In this document: positions 12,501 to 49,775 of the stretch, piece after piece
How positions within the stretch are numbered: position 1 is the stretch's first letter
Layout: every line of letters starts with the position of its first letter
From: Elephas maximus indicus
Lineage: Eukaryota; Chordata; Mammalia; Proboscidea; Elephantidae
Assembly: GCF_024166365.1 (NCBI RefSeq)
Contig: NC_064842.1
Span: forward strand, 22,539,001 to 22,603,000
Reading direction: 5' to 3'
DNA: 64,000 bases
Translations under genes and position numbers: made by a program
Notes under the pieces: generated by a model
The model's input: only the letters and a program-made list of their open reading frames with translations
What the model was told of the DNA's origin: nothing
Databases searched by the model: none

Positions 12501-15500
12501 TCTGTTGACTCTAATAGGTTATTTGTTTTAATCTCTTTTAATATTTACCCTTAGAGAAGGTAACCGACTTGCCCAACATCACATTGGGAGTGAAAGTGGC
12601 AAGTCTGGGGTACGAACCCAGGCCTCCTGATTTCAAATCCTGAGCTTTTACTTAGTATGAATAAAATGATTTATTTTCCCTAGATCCTCATGACCTTCCT
12701 ATAAACTTTAAAAAAATTAGAGAGAACAAAAACAACAATGAAAAAATACTGTTCTGAAAATAGAGTAAATAAAATAGTTTCTTTTAAAATAGGATTGCAC
12801 ACATACAGAAAATAATAGTGCCAGAATTTAACATCACCACCCAAATAAACATTCCCCAAAACAATCCTCTTGTTTTTTTGTGTTTCCTTCTATTCATTGT
12901 CAATATGAATACATTATCTTAATAAGAATATAGTTTCTCAAATATAATTTTAGATGATACCAACAATTTAGAAATATCAATTGAAATATATTTATAAATA
13001 CTATAAGCACATGCTCTAATTATTCTTTGGAATTATTCTTCAATTTTTTTTTCTTAATTTTTATGGTAACCCTAGAAGCAGAAGGCACATTTGGGGTTCA
13101 TTGAAATGCACCAAATTTCCCAGTTTAAAAATATCAATACTAGGTATCAATGGCATGTCAAATACCTTTTTGTATCAATGTATAAAGCATTTATATTTTG
13201 TAGCATAATTAGTAAAGCTTCTTATGATGTTCAGAAATCACCACTTTTGTGTAAAGAACTTGCTTTTGGTGACCAGGAATATTATTGCCTTCAACTTAAT
13301 AACATGCTTATAGTAATAACAGGGAGTAACTTCTAAAACATCTTTTATCTGAGATAACCCAAAGAGCTTTATGGACCGTACTGGACACTAATCCTCAGTC
13401 TCTTGAATGGGGGCACGCTAGGAGTAGATTTCAGAGAAACAGGGCTACTCAAGTTTTACCAAGTGCTCTCCTTTGCCAGGAAACCCTAGTGGGGTAGTGG
13501 TTAAGTGCTACGGCTGCTAATCAAAGGGTCAGCGATTTTAATCCACCAGGCGCTCCTTGGAAACTCTATGGGGCAGTTCTACTCTATCCTATAGGGTTGC
13601 TATGAGTTGGAATCAGCTTGACAGCACTGGGTTTGGGGTTTTTTTTTTTTTGATTTCTCCTCTGCTGCTGGCTCGCTGGTGGAACTAATAACAAAGAAAT
13701 TCCTCATCAAATCCCACTTAGTGGTCATTAGCAAAGAGTTGGAAAACGCAGTCATTTCCAGCAAGAATTCATTCAGGTATTAAGTTCCCATCAAGACCGG
13801 ATGTAGGCTGAACCTTGCAAGGCTCGTGACTATCACAGGGGTCTGCTGCCTAGTTTGAGAGCTGAGAATTGTGCTCTGGGTAATAGCATTTCTTCCAAGG
13901 ATTAAGGAGAAATTGTTTTATCATGACTCTTTCAGGCTGTCTTTTCAGCTAGTTGAAGATCTAGGGAAAAGAATTCATTTTATTCTTACTAAGTAAATTA
14001 GCAAAACTTTAGAAGCCATTCTACAATCTAAGAGGCTGTGTAGTTCAACCCTAGTAAGTTAGAGATGAAGAGATTTGGGTCCAGAGGGGTAAAGGCAGAG
14101 CCCAGCTGCAGGTCCTGGATCAGCAGGCACCCCCACCCCAAGGTCCTGCTCAGTCCTCTTTCCGTTAAGGCAAGATCAAGAGTGGTGTCTGAATGTCTCT
14201 TAAAAGCAATAAAAGAAAATGATTCTTTTGTTTTTAGCCTCTTCTTTTTCTCTTATTTCTGCAGCTTCGTTGTGTTGAAGATCTCCAGACAATTCAAGTG
14301 ATCAAAATTTTAAGACATGAAAAGAAACTGGCCAAAATGTGTCTTTTTATGATATTCACCTTCTTGATCTGTTGGATGCCTTATATCGTCATCTGTTTCT
14401 TGGTGGTTAATGGTTATGGACACCTGGTCACTCCAACAATATCAATTGTTTCGTATCTCTTTGCTAAATCAAGCACTGTATATAATCCAGTTATTTATAC
14501 CTTCATGATCAGAAAGGTAAGCTGAATAATTAAGTGATTGTTTTCACTCATCGGGATCCCGGGAGTGGGGTTGGGAAATACTTCTATAGAGGTTATTTAG
14601 AGCCATTTCAATGATAGCAGCAAAAATCAAGAATTTTATAGGAAAGGAAAGACTTCAGGAAGAAATGTAGGATATTTCCAAAGAAAATAAAAATAATTTT
14701 AAGATCTACCAATTGGGATTCACATGACCAGAAGAACTCTATTAAAATTAATGTTTAATTCATTAACAAATATTTATGTGTCTAGTAATGATAATAACTC
14801 CATATTTAATATTTTTAAGTGCTTGCTATATTATACAGGTTACACCATTATCTTTACAAAGTTTCATGAAAGAGGTACTACTACTATTCCTTATTTTATT
14901 AATGGGTTTGAAATAGGTTTGAAGAAGTTAAATAACTTGCCTGATCTAGGAACTGCTGGAGCCAAAATTTAAGCCTGGTTTCCTTGTACATTAAGAGCCC
15001 ACACTTACAATTCATCGTTTTGGGTTATAGGTACTGTTGGCAATTTCTTCAGTTACTAATCATATGCCATGGCCAACGTCTAGCCAAAACCAATTTGGCT
15101 CAAGAAATTTCCTCCAGATCTATTGAGAATCTTATTATTTCTTTCTGAAGTACAAAGGTTTTGTCTTGATGGTTGTCAGTCATGGCTATGAGAGTCCTCA
15201 ATACAGTTAATATGAAGCTAAGCCTCTAAGTTATAAAGTTTAAGGATCAGCGTATTTAAAAGTTATAAATAATGGTTAATTGCTCCACTGGAATTTTAGA
15301 AGGCAAATGGTAACAAATAATAACAAGCAATAATAACAACTCTGAGTTCAAATGCTCAAGAGTTTGGAAGAAGAGGGCACTTATGTATTAACCATAAAAC
15401 ATCCAGTGCTAAGTCTCCCTCTTTGTTCTTTCTTATAGATTAGGAGTAAAAAACATTTAGCACCTGCGTACCGTGCTTACCATAAGCCAGTGTGTACTGT

Positions 15501-16752
15501 GCTTATTGGTCAATCCTCCCCTGTCCACAGTCCGTCCTATGCATCTGGTGGAGGTGGGAGCTGTTCCATACAGTCATTTAGGAATCAAGGCTTTTTTCCC
15601 ATTTTGTGATGCTACTATCTTCTAAGGTCCTTGACCTCTAAGGTCCTTGTAGAAGGGAAAGGGCAGGGAGGAGACCCGGAAAGGGGGCTGAGAAATATGG
15701 TTCAGTGTTGTCCCGAGAATGAAGAGGAGAATCGTGGGTACTGGTGAACATTAGCACTTTCTGCTGCAGTACTTTCCTCCCAACTAATTAGCAATCTTGA
15801 TAAAAAAAAAAAAAAAGGAGGGGGGGAATCTTTATCTAATCAAAGGAACAGCATTAATGAGTACACCAGACCTTGAACTCTGCAGGGAGAACCCATTCTG
15901 TCTCTGCTCTTCACAGTTTCCCCGGATCCTAGGACAGTGGCTGTCACCTAGTAGGTGTTCACTGAATATTTGTGGAATGAATTCATGTTCCAGCCCCCCT
16001 AAAGAAACAGATCTAGTTGCCCTCATAGAAGAAGCATGGCACTTGAGTCTATGGAGATGATACGGTATTAAAATAGGCCTATGTGATCTAGCTATTATGA
16101 ATTATTAATATGAACGGAAACCCTGGTGGAATAGTGGTTAAACGCTATGGCCCCTAACCAAGGGTCGGCAGTTCGAATCTGCCAGGCGCTCCTTGGAAAC
16201 TCTATGGGCCAGTTCTACTCTGTCCTATAGGGTCGCTATGAGTTGGAATCAACTCAATGGCACTGGTTTTTTTTTTTTTTTTTTTTAATGTGAGCTAGCT
16301 ATTAAGAATTATTAATATGAACAAGACATAAAACCTCAGGGTTACTTAGGTAGATGGAAACACTGCCACCTAACCCTCAACCACATCTGCTAAAAGAACA
16401 ACTCAGTCACTAGACTAATTTCCTTGAACGTTAATCCAGGCTAAGGACCAAACTCTGCTTAATATTCAACTTGATTTTCTTTGCCCAGTTTCGAAGATCC
16501 CTTTTGCAGCTGCTATGTTTCCGCCTGCTGAGATGCCAGCGGCCTGCTAAAGACCTGCCAGTGGTTGGGAGTGAAATGCAGATCAGACCTATTGTGATGT
16601 CACAGAAAGATGGGGACAGGCCAAAGAAGAAAGTGACTTTTAACTCTTCTTCCATCATTTTTATCATTACCAGTGATGAGTCGTTATCCGTCAACAACAT
16701 TGACAAAACCAATGGGTCCAAAGCTGATGTAATCCAGATTCGTCCTTTATAG
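6245..16752 (+). CDS. OPN3: OPN3 (encephalopsin), exons 2-4 of the coding region
   Basis: OPN3 is a seven-transmembrane, retinal-binding, G-protein-coupled opsin of the plasma membrane, expressed in brain, skin and other non-visual tissue. The coding exons here are 6245-6564, 14265-14516 and 16489-16752, with AG/GT borders and matching phases (the incoming codon is split 1+2 at exon 2; the other two junctions are phase 0). They give about 277 residues. Visible opsin marks are the E-R-Y triplet after TM3, an extracellular-loop-2 cysteine, C-W-M-P-Y in TM6, the retinal Schiff-base lysine in F-A-K-S of TM7 and N-P-V-I-Y. The protein matches human OPN3 closely from memory, with no stop or frameshift. 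Exon 1 (N-terminus to TM3) is outside the window. It converges with KMO. Confidence 0.97.
9238..9434 (-). repeat. AfroSINE, long type, diverged
   Basis: The - strand shows the tRNA-like head (a GTCCCTGGGTGGCGCAAATG-like block) at 9410-9434, then the body and the tail toward 9240. A T-run near 9317-9326 interrupts the body. Confidence 0.75.
9801..9975 (+). repeat. (TTCC)n-rich pyrimidine tract
   Basis: An almost uninterrupted C/T run of TTCC units with TTTCC and TCCC variants. It is pure purine on the other strand, which produces spurious open frames on both strands. Confidence 0.95.
10690..11295 (+). repeat. L2-like LINE 3' end
   Basis: The order of blocks (CTTGGCTAACTCCTACTCA, later AGAGCAAAGACTAAGTC, then AGTAGGTGCTCAGTGACTGT and TTGAATGAG) matches the 3' end of L2. 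It is strongly diverged and the left edge is uncertain. Confidence 0.6.
11381..11603 (+). repeat. AfroSINE, long type
   Basis: The tRNA-like head CAGTCCCTGGGTGGTACAAA is followed by an interrupting (CAA)n run, the GGCCCAGAGATCTACT block and the GTTGGAATCAATTCAATAGC tail. Confidence 0.82.
12480..12660 (-). repeat. MIR-like remnant
   Basis: The antisense MIR order is visible (GTAACCGACTTGCCCAACATC, then a GGGTACGAACCCAGGCCTCC block). It is weak and very diverged. Confidence 0.5.
13478..13651 (+). repeat. AfroSINE, short type
   Basis: AGGAAACCCTAGTGG head, A- and B-box-like blocks, GGGGCAGTTCTACTCTATCC body, GTTGGAATCAGCTTGACAGC tail and a terminal T-rich run. Confidence 0.9.
14265..14516 (+). 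CDS. OPN3: OPN3 exon 3
   Basis: 252 bp (84 codons, phase 0 at both ends), with a TTATTTCTGCAG acceptor and a GTAAGC donor. It encodes intracellular loop 3, TM6 with C-W-M-P-Y, extracellular loop 3 (G-Y-G-H-L-V) and TM7. TM7 has the retinal-binding lysine in F-A-K-S and then N-P-V-I-Y. No residue essential for an opsin is missing. Confidence 0.97.
14780..14965 (-). repeat. MIR-like remnant
   Basis: Antisense MIR blocks (GTTAAATAACTTGCCTGATC followed by GGAGCCAAAATTTAAGCCTG) are recognisable but diverged. Confidence 0.6.
16116..16287 (+). repeat. AfroSINE, short type, with target-site duplication
   Basis: A complete short-type SINE with a GGAAACCCTGGTGG head and a 20-bp T run at the end. The flanks 16081-16115 and 16288-16322 are a 35-bp direct repeat with two mismatches, taken as the target-site duplication. 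It lies about 170 bp upstream of the OPN3 exon 4 acceptor. Confidence 0.93.
16489..16752 (+). CDS. OPN3: OPN3 exon 4, C-terminal tail and stop
   Basis: 264 bp including the TAG stop; the acceptor is TTCTTTGCCCAG. It encodes helix 8 ([10 protein letters not shown], with cysteines that could be palmitoylated) and the long basic/serine-rich cytoplasmic tail, including K-K-K-V-T-F and S-S-S-I-I-F-I-I, ending in R-P-L. It is 87 residues long, the same end as human OPN3. The tail differs from human mainly at V-N-N-I-D versus V-D-D-S-D. Confidence 0.97.
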   Translation, partial: FRRSLLQLLCFRLLRCQRPAKDLPVVGSEMQIRPIVMSQKDGDRPKKKVTFNSSSIIFIITSDESLSVNNIDKTNGSKADVIQIRPL

Positions 16753-17682
16753 GAATAAATAATGTTAACAACAACAACAACAAAAAAATAGGGGTCTTAA
16801 ATCAGACACTACTTTTAGACTTCCATTATAATTATAAGGACTGTTCTGGAATCTCCATTCTATGTGATATCAACAGAACTTTTGTGGCCCAGCAGGAAAG
16901 CTGAATTACCCATATGCTCTCTGCCCAAGAAAGCAATTGAGCAGGACAAATATGTGTTTAATTCAATGGGTGCTTTATATAATGAAGAACAAAAACAAAA
17001 ACACTTTAAGCACAACATGGCATCTGGCACCATCATCCAGCATGTTAGACATTTTTATTTCAAATATATTTTTAAATGACTGTATTTTCCAAGGCATATA
17101 ATACATTTTTCTCAAAAACCTCAGCTGTAAAAATATCTTTGTTTTACACAAATGTGCAAAATACCTAGACAATCTTGGTTTTTCTGTAGTGTTGGGTCCT
17201 ATTCAGTGTCATAGCATATGTTGACCCAATCAAATTTACCAAGGTGATATTTCTAGAAAAAGAAAATCAATCCTATAACTATCTGATACAAAGACTGTTG
17301 CTACATGCATAGGATGTTGGAGAGGCACTTCAGACCAACATGTTGCTGAGCAAGCCCTAGGAATTAAGAATCATCACAGCAAAGCAAATAGGATCACAAA
17401 TTTCAAGATAATCATGGAATATAGTTAATTACACATTCACAGAGGATGTACATAGTGAAGATGGTGTTGATGGCAGGTAAGTATCTCCATCCATTTCATT
17501 TCCAACAGGAGTGTGCTAAAATTAGCCTCTCCTTTTAATAATTTACCCCGATTTTGCCATGGACACAGAATCCCAAATTTATAATAGAGGTTCTAAGTAA
17601 AACAAACACACAAGCAAAAACGAATCTACTTTTGGAGGGTGATGAAGTAAGTGTAGAGCTATAGTCATACAATGTTTTAATC

Positions 17683-17857
17683 TTTATTATTCGTCAGTCA
17701 ATCCACTGGATAATTAATGGCCAGTGTTATCACAGAGATCGTTTTCCACAGGTCACTGTTTACACTTAACATAGATTGTTAGAACACAAGGATTTTTTTT
17801 TTTGACAATATACAAAAGAAATACAATCATTTATTTACTTTTTGCCTAATTTTTATT
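17683..17857 (-). terminator. KMO: Candidate KMO poly(A) signals
   Basis: Three AATAAA hexamers read on the - strand (at 17852-17857, 17830-17835 and 17683-17688), 0.94-1.1 kb past the KMO stop. Which one is used cannot be told from the sequence. Confidence 0.35.
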
Positions 17858-18030
17858 TCTTAGATAACTGTCTTACTAGTGTTGCATCTTCACAATTAAT
17901 CAATTTTGCAGGATTTCTCAATGACTAGGTCAGCCTACCGAAGAAGGAAGAACCAAAGAAAAAGTTTTTCACTAAATGTGCTTGTAATAATCAAATTTTT
18001 GCTGGGTTCTGCCACAGCACGTAGTTACAG

Positions 18031-18036
18031 AATAAA
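18031..18036 (+). terminator. OPN3: Candidate OPN3 poly(A) signal
   Basis: A canonical AATAAA about 1.28 kb past the OPN3 stop, a plausible 3' UTR length. Another AATAAA at 16754 is only 2 bases past the stop and is less likely to be used alone. Confidence 0.4.
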
Positions 18037-18798
18037 TTAGCAAATTGCTTCTGAGCATATGAAATGGAGTAAAATATGACTTCACATTTCTAAGAAAGCT
18101 GTCTCTCATTTCCTTTCAACTCTGTTGAACATGTAGAGATTTACGGTAGGAATAGAATGCTTTCCTATCCTTCACTTTGTATGGTAGTAGCAGCCTTTTT
18201 CTTTTTTTTTTTTTCAGAAGGTAATACTGGAATTTGAAGACTGGGAAATAGATTCGTTTTATAACTCTCTGGAATTTCCTCATAAGTTCCCATTTTCACT
18301 TCCAGTTTTTTCAAGTGAATTTGAGCACTGTGGTTAGATAAATTGCACCCGTTGGGTGAAAAGTGCAATTAGCGTGTTAGGCAAGATGTGATGCTTAGTC
18401 TCAGATATTGAGTCAACCTTCTTGTGACTTTTACCACCCCCTCTAAAGAAAAAGTACTGATCAGTGTCTTCTGAGGCCTTTGGGGCCTTCCTTTTTTTCG
18501 AAGTGAAAGTCATATTTACTACGACCCCCCCCCGCCGCCCAGTAGTACTACCGTGAAGCTGTGCGTTGTAGCTTACAAAAAGTGCTAATTTTTTTTTCAA
18601 ATAATTGCAGTCAACACAGAAGCTAAATTGAATTTAATTGCAATCTTTAATTAATTAATCTTTAATTTAAACTTCCATTAGGGAATTAAATACGATGATG
18701 GAAACACACTTTTAACCCTAAGTTGCCGCTACAGGGAAATCAAGCATTTGCCACCTCAAAACTTTTATGTCATCTGCGGATAAAACTGGGATTTTGTT

Positions 18799-44840
<26,042 letters not shown>

Positions 44841-45169
44841 TTAGTGGCTAAAATAAGCCACTACATGCAGCTGCATTTTTTCACATTGATATGTTCAGTC
44901 GCTACTGGAAAGTACCACTTACAAAAATATTATAACGAATTCAAGATTAAGTGACATAATTTTAGAGGCTGGTTTGGATTTTTCTTCTCTTACTTTTTTA
45001 TAGTGAGATATGACTTTCATACAGGAAGAGTGTAAAACATGTGTATGGTTTACAGTCAAAACAAAATTCTAAAGCAAACACCCATATAACCAACCACTTT
45101 GGTTAAAAAAAAAAAAAGAACATCGCCAGTCTCTCTTAACTTTCCCTTACCTTCTCCCCAGTTATAATC

Positions 45170-45375
45170 TCCAGGGTAGTGCAAAGGGTTAATGAGCTCG
45201 GCTACTAACCTAAAAGTTGGGATTTGGTTCTACTCAGAGGCATCTTGGAAGAAAGACCTAGTGATCTACTTCCAAAAAATCAGCCTTTGAAAACGTTATG
45301 GAGCACAGTCCTACTCTGACACACATGGAGTTGTCATGAGCAGTCGGAATTGACTGATGGCAACTAGGTTTTCCC
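45170..45375 (+). repeat. AfroSINE, long type
   Basis: CCAGGGTAGTGCAAAGGGTT head, GAAGAAAGACCTAGTGATCT middle block and GGAATTGACTGATGGCAACT tail. Confidence 0.88.
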
Positions 45376-45399
45376 TCTTACCTAGAGGTAAAAACTGTG

Positions 45400-46380
45400 A
45401 TGACTTTTGTGATAACCATACTTTTTTGCTTCTTTATAGAACTATAGCAAGAACTATCTAATCAGAATCACACTCTATGTGTTCTTTTGCGTCTTGCTTT
45501 TTTTTTTTTAACTCAACATTACGCTTACAAGATACATCCATTTGGCTGCATGTAAACCCTAGGTCATTTATTTTCATTACTGTATAGTTTTTCATTGTAT
45601 GAATATATCACAGACTATTTATCCATTCTACTGGTGAAGGGCATTTGAGTTGTTTGTCGTCTGTGAATATTATTAATAATGCTGCGAAACAATTTTTGAA
45701 CCTGTATCCTAGTATCTAGGTATGTGATTTTCTCTAGCATTTTATATAAGGAAGTGGAATCGCTGTTTATGCATCTTCCCCAATTTGGCCATTTACATGG
45801 CCAAATTGTTTCAAGAGTTTGTACTAATGTTTTCCCATCAGTAACTTGTGAGAGGTCATCTTTACCAGCCCTTGGTGTTCTCAGACATTTTACACTTGGG
45901 AAGCAGGTGTTGTAGGTATGTATGTGGTTTTAATTTGCGTATCCCTGATTACTAAAGAGGTTGAACCTTTTTCATGTATTAACTGGCTATTTAGATCTCC
46001 TCTTTTGAAAAGTGCCTGTTGAAGACTTTTGCTCATTTTCTACTGGGCTGTCTTTTTTTCCTATTGAGTTTTTTAGTTATTTATAGTTTATGAATACAGG
46101 TTCTTTGTCATTTTTAAAGTTTGCAAATATCTTCTTTCAATATGCAGCTTGCTTTTTCAACTCTAGGGTATATTTTGAGGAGAGAAGCTCTTTATTTTAA
46201 TATAATCACATTCATCAATCTTTTACTTTGTTGTTAATGCTTTCAGTGTCTTGTTTTAAGGAATCTTTCCTTACTCTAATATCATGAAAATTATTTTGCC
46301 TATTGTTTTCTCAAAGCTTTATTGTGTTGCCTTTCTAATACCTTTATGTAGGTTGCAATGGTTATTTTCTGCCTCATCAA
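45400..46380. mobile_element. L1-like LINE remnant
   Basis: Blocks such as TACATCCATTTGGCTGCATG, GGCATTTGAGTTGTTTGTCG and CTATTGAGTTTTTTAGTTAT are typical of the non-coding part of old mammalian L1 (L1M) elements. No ORF is left. Orientation and exact ends are uncertain. Confidence 0.55.
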
Positions 46381-47639
46381 TTTTTTAGTCATCTGCATTC
46401 GGTCATAACGGATGAAACTTCAGTAGCATTCAACACTGTTGACAATACGTTCTTTCTAGAAACACTGGCTTCAGCTGATGGTTTTCTTCATACATCTCTG
46501 GCTATTCCTTCTAATTTCCCCTTTGCAAAGAAAGACCATCAAGTGTGGGAGTTTCTCAAACCCCTACCCTGGTCCCTTTTGTCTTCTTAATCCGTACTTT
46601 CTTTCTAAAATGTCTCATCTATATCCATGGTGATGCAAAAACTTTTATCTCCAAACCAGACATATTATTTGAGCTCATTCATACATGTCTTTAATTGATA
46701 TAGCTTCTCGTATGTCTCAAAGCACCTCAAAATCAACAGATCCAATTAAAATTTGTGATCCTTGCCCCCTAAATGAGTCAGCAATCTGCATATCCACTAC
46801 ATCGGTGAATGATACCTCATCCATCCAGTTGGTCACACTAGAAACCTAGAAGTCATCGTGTCACCTCTCTCTCCCTTACACTATGTATCCAAACCATTTC
46901 AAGCTCTGTAAATTCTGCCTTACACTGTCTCTCCACCTATCCTTCTCTCTTCATTTTCACCACTCCATGCCTAGTTGTCCTAATCTTCATGCTGGACCAA
47001 TACAAAGTTTTCTGTCTGGTCTACCAGCATTTAACTGGTCTCTTGCCAAATCTATTCTTCCCAAGCAGCTATTTTAGGTAATGGTGAACTATTTCATTTA
47101 AACTAACTCTTCTGCTGAGAAAAACTGGACAAAATATAAGAATAAAATCTATTCGGTGGTATCCTATAGGTGATGACAGTGAAGAATTACAGGGCTAAAA
47201 TCTAGAATAAGGAAATCCAGGGAGATGACCTTGGCATTTGTGGCTATTTTCTCCTAGGGACATCTACCAAGTCCAGGAAAAGCTGAGAACTTCAGCAGAA
47301 TTTTTGACAGACTGATGACGCTAGAAGGACACATTGTGGAGTTTAGGACCCCCGACCTCAGGAGGAAGGCTAGTTCCTGTAGAGCCACCAGACTTTGGGT
47401 GAGGACCTGGGAGTAGGATAAATTGGAAATATACCAATAATCAGAGGAACTAAATCTTGTCTGGGAATCATCTCTACTCTTGATTGAATGACATTTATCT
47501 AGGATAGGTATAACAAAAGCTACCCGACTAGAGCAAATATAAATCTTCCTATGGAAAAAATGACATCATCTAAGGCCACAAATTTTCCCCGTAATTTTTA
47601 AATACACAATCATATCATGTTGTAGTTTTGCCCCAGCCT

Positions 47640-48040
47640 TGCTAGCCTTCTCTCAGTCACATTCAATTCCTTCAGAGGTTTTGGGACATATCGTTTCCTT
47701 GGCTAAGAATGTTCTTCCTTTCCCTCTTTACCTAGTAAATGCCCATCCATCTTCAGGCGAGTCTCCACTAAGCATCATTGCCTCAGGGAAGCTTTCTTTG
47801 GTCTTTCTAACTACCTCAAGTTTATCTCTAGTGATGTCTCATAGTGCTATGGACTTCTCCTTTGAGGATCTTATTACAGTTGGAGGCCTACATTTTTTGG
47901 TCATTCTGCAATCAATATCTGTCTACCCCAATAAGCTACAAACTGTTTTTGCTTAGCATTTTATCCCTAGCTTCTACCATTGTGCTTGCAACATAGTGGT
48001 ACCTGGTAAATATTTGTTAGATGCACAAATACATGGTAGC
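47640..48040 (+). repeat. L2-like LINE 3' end
   Basis: Blocks GGCTAAGAATGTTCTTCC, GCCTCAGGGAAGCTTTCTTT and the ending ACCTGGTAAATATTTGTTAG follow the L2 3' end. Confidence 0.65.
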
Positions 48041-48918
48041 AATTTTATTTTCAAGTTTGTAACCAAGCCAATCCAAAATTTATTGAGCACCTATTATGTA
48101 CACTTTAATATGCTAGATCCTAGGGATCTAAAGATTACCATGATAGGTCCTCGTGCCCAGTAAACACCCAACTTAGTTAAGGAAAGTCAAGTTTATACAA
48201 ACAGCTCAATGTTTAATACACCTCTTATGGATATGAAGGCCCACTTTTACATAAAAATTTTTCAGATTCCCCCACATTGTTTGCATTTCTAATATGTGTT
48301 GATTAGAAATATATAACAGTTTAATGTATTGTTTTAACCACAAAACATCTACATATACTTTAAAACAACATGTATGAGTTATATGTTTTTTTCAATTTAC
48401 CCAATGGTTCATGTGTCTATAGGTTCACAGGCCCCTTGCAATAACTCTGGGCTCAGAGGTGGACAACAGTGTAAAAAAGGAGTAAGTGAAGACCTAGAGA
48501 ACTCACAAGGAAGGGGGAGTAATTTTTGCCTTGAGGGATGTGGCAGCTTGTATTGTTTAAAGATGACCATTACCATGTCTCCCATTCTACATGTTCTGCA
48601 ATGCGGCCTTGGCCTCCCTCATCAAAAAGTGGAGCTTGTTTCTTCACTCTCTTTGAACCTAGAAGAGCCTGTGGTAGCTTTGACCAATAGAATGCAATAA
48701 AAGTGACACTTACGCCATTTCAGGCATAGTCTTTAACTGGCCTGGAATCTCCTGCTTCTTGTCTATTGGAAGACATTTATCTTGTGCCTTGGTTACCTAG
48801 TGCTACTGTAACAGAAATACCACAAATGTGTGGCTTTAAATAACAGAAATTTATTTTCTCACAGTTACGGAGGCTGAAAGTATAAATCAGGGTCTCAGCC
48901 ATGTCAACTCCTTCCTTG

Positions 48919-49235
48919 CGGTTTGTTGTTGTTGTTGTTAGGTGCGATCAAGTCAGTTCCAACTCATAGTGGCCCCATGTACAACAGAATGAAACGCTGC
49001 CCTGTCCTGCGCCGTCCTTACAATCGTTGAGGGCTTGAGCCCATTGTTGTAGCCACCGAGCCAATCCACCTCTTCGAGGGTCTTCCTCTTTTCCACTGAC
49101 CCTGTACTTTACCAAGCATGATGTCCTTCTCCAGGGACTGATCCCTCCTGATGACTTATCCAAAGTATGTAAGATGCAGTCTTGCCTTGTAGGTAGTCCT
49201 GGGCATTCCTTAGTTTCTTGGTTTGTAGACAATGG
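48919..49235 (-). mobile_element. RTE LINE 3' end, truncated
   Basis: The - strand ends in a (CAA)n tail at 48919-48940. Upstream a 100-codon frame shows L-V-K-Y, D-P-R-R-G and W-L-Q-Q-W-type remnants of the RTE C-terminus. The upstream edge is unclear. Confidence 0.75.
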
Positions 49236-49391
49236 CATCTGTCTTCTCACCTCATATGTGCGTGCATCTGTCCCTAATCTGCTCTTTTATAACTCAGAAG
49301 TGACTAGATTCAGAACTCACCCTACTCTGGTATTATCTACTTAATATGACAAAGAAAACTCCATTTCCAAACAGTATTGCATCCACAGGTA

Positions 49392-49775
49392 TGTTATTGT
49401 TAGTTGCCGTTTAGTTGGCTCTAAATCACGGTGACCTCTTGTATAACAGAACAAAACATTGCTCATTCCTGCACCACCTTCCAATTGTTGGTATACTTGA
49501 GTCCACTGCTGAGGCTATCATGTAGGACCTTCCAACCTTCATCTTCTAGCATCGTATTAGACAATATTCTGTTGTGATCCATTGATTTTCATTGGCTAAT
49601 TTTTGGAAGTAGATCATCGGACCTTTCTTCATAGTTCCAAAGCTCTGCTGAAACCTGTCCACCACAAGTGACCCTGCTGGTATTTGAAATGCCTGTGGCA
49701 GAGTTTCCAGAATCATAGCAGCACTCAAGCCACCACAGAACAACAAACTGGCAGATTGGTGGAGTCCACAAGCAT
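49392..49775 (-). mobile_element. Short RTE derivative (non-autonomous)
   Basis: RTE 5' region (CTAGAAGATGAAGGTTGGAA) joined to the 3' end (GCAGTGGACTCAAGTATACC ... AACGGCAACTAACAATAAC) as in the copies at 33095 and 38884, with a short extra stretch at the join. Confidence 0.82.

Larger units (their letters stand above)
6565..14264 (+). other. OPN3: OPN3 intron 2
   Basis: 7.7 kb, with SINEs at 9238-9434, 11381-11603 and 13478-13651, a CT-rich (TTCC)n tract at 9801-9975, an L2-like repeat near 10690-11295 and probable MIR remnants near 12480-12660. The parts 6565-9237 and 11604-13477 show no gene; they are AT-rich with short poly-A/T runs. Confidence 0.8.
14517..16488 (+). other. OPN3: OPN3 intron 3
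   Basis: 2.0 kb containing a MIR remnant near 14780-14965 (-), an L2/MIR-type tail near 15900-15985 and a young-looking AfroSINE at 16116-16287. The rest shows no gene. Confidence 0.8.
16753..18798. other. Convergent 3' region between OPN3 and KMO
   Basis: The region lies between the OPN3 stop and the KMO stop and holds the 3' UTRs of both. It has no SINE and no coding potential. On the + strand AATAAA occurs right after the OPN3 stop (16754) and again at 18031. On the - strand AATAAA occurs at 17852-17857, 17830-17835 and 17683-17688. If OPN3 uses 18031 and KMO uses any of the - strand signals, the two transcripts overlap by about 200-350 nt. Confidence 0.7.
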
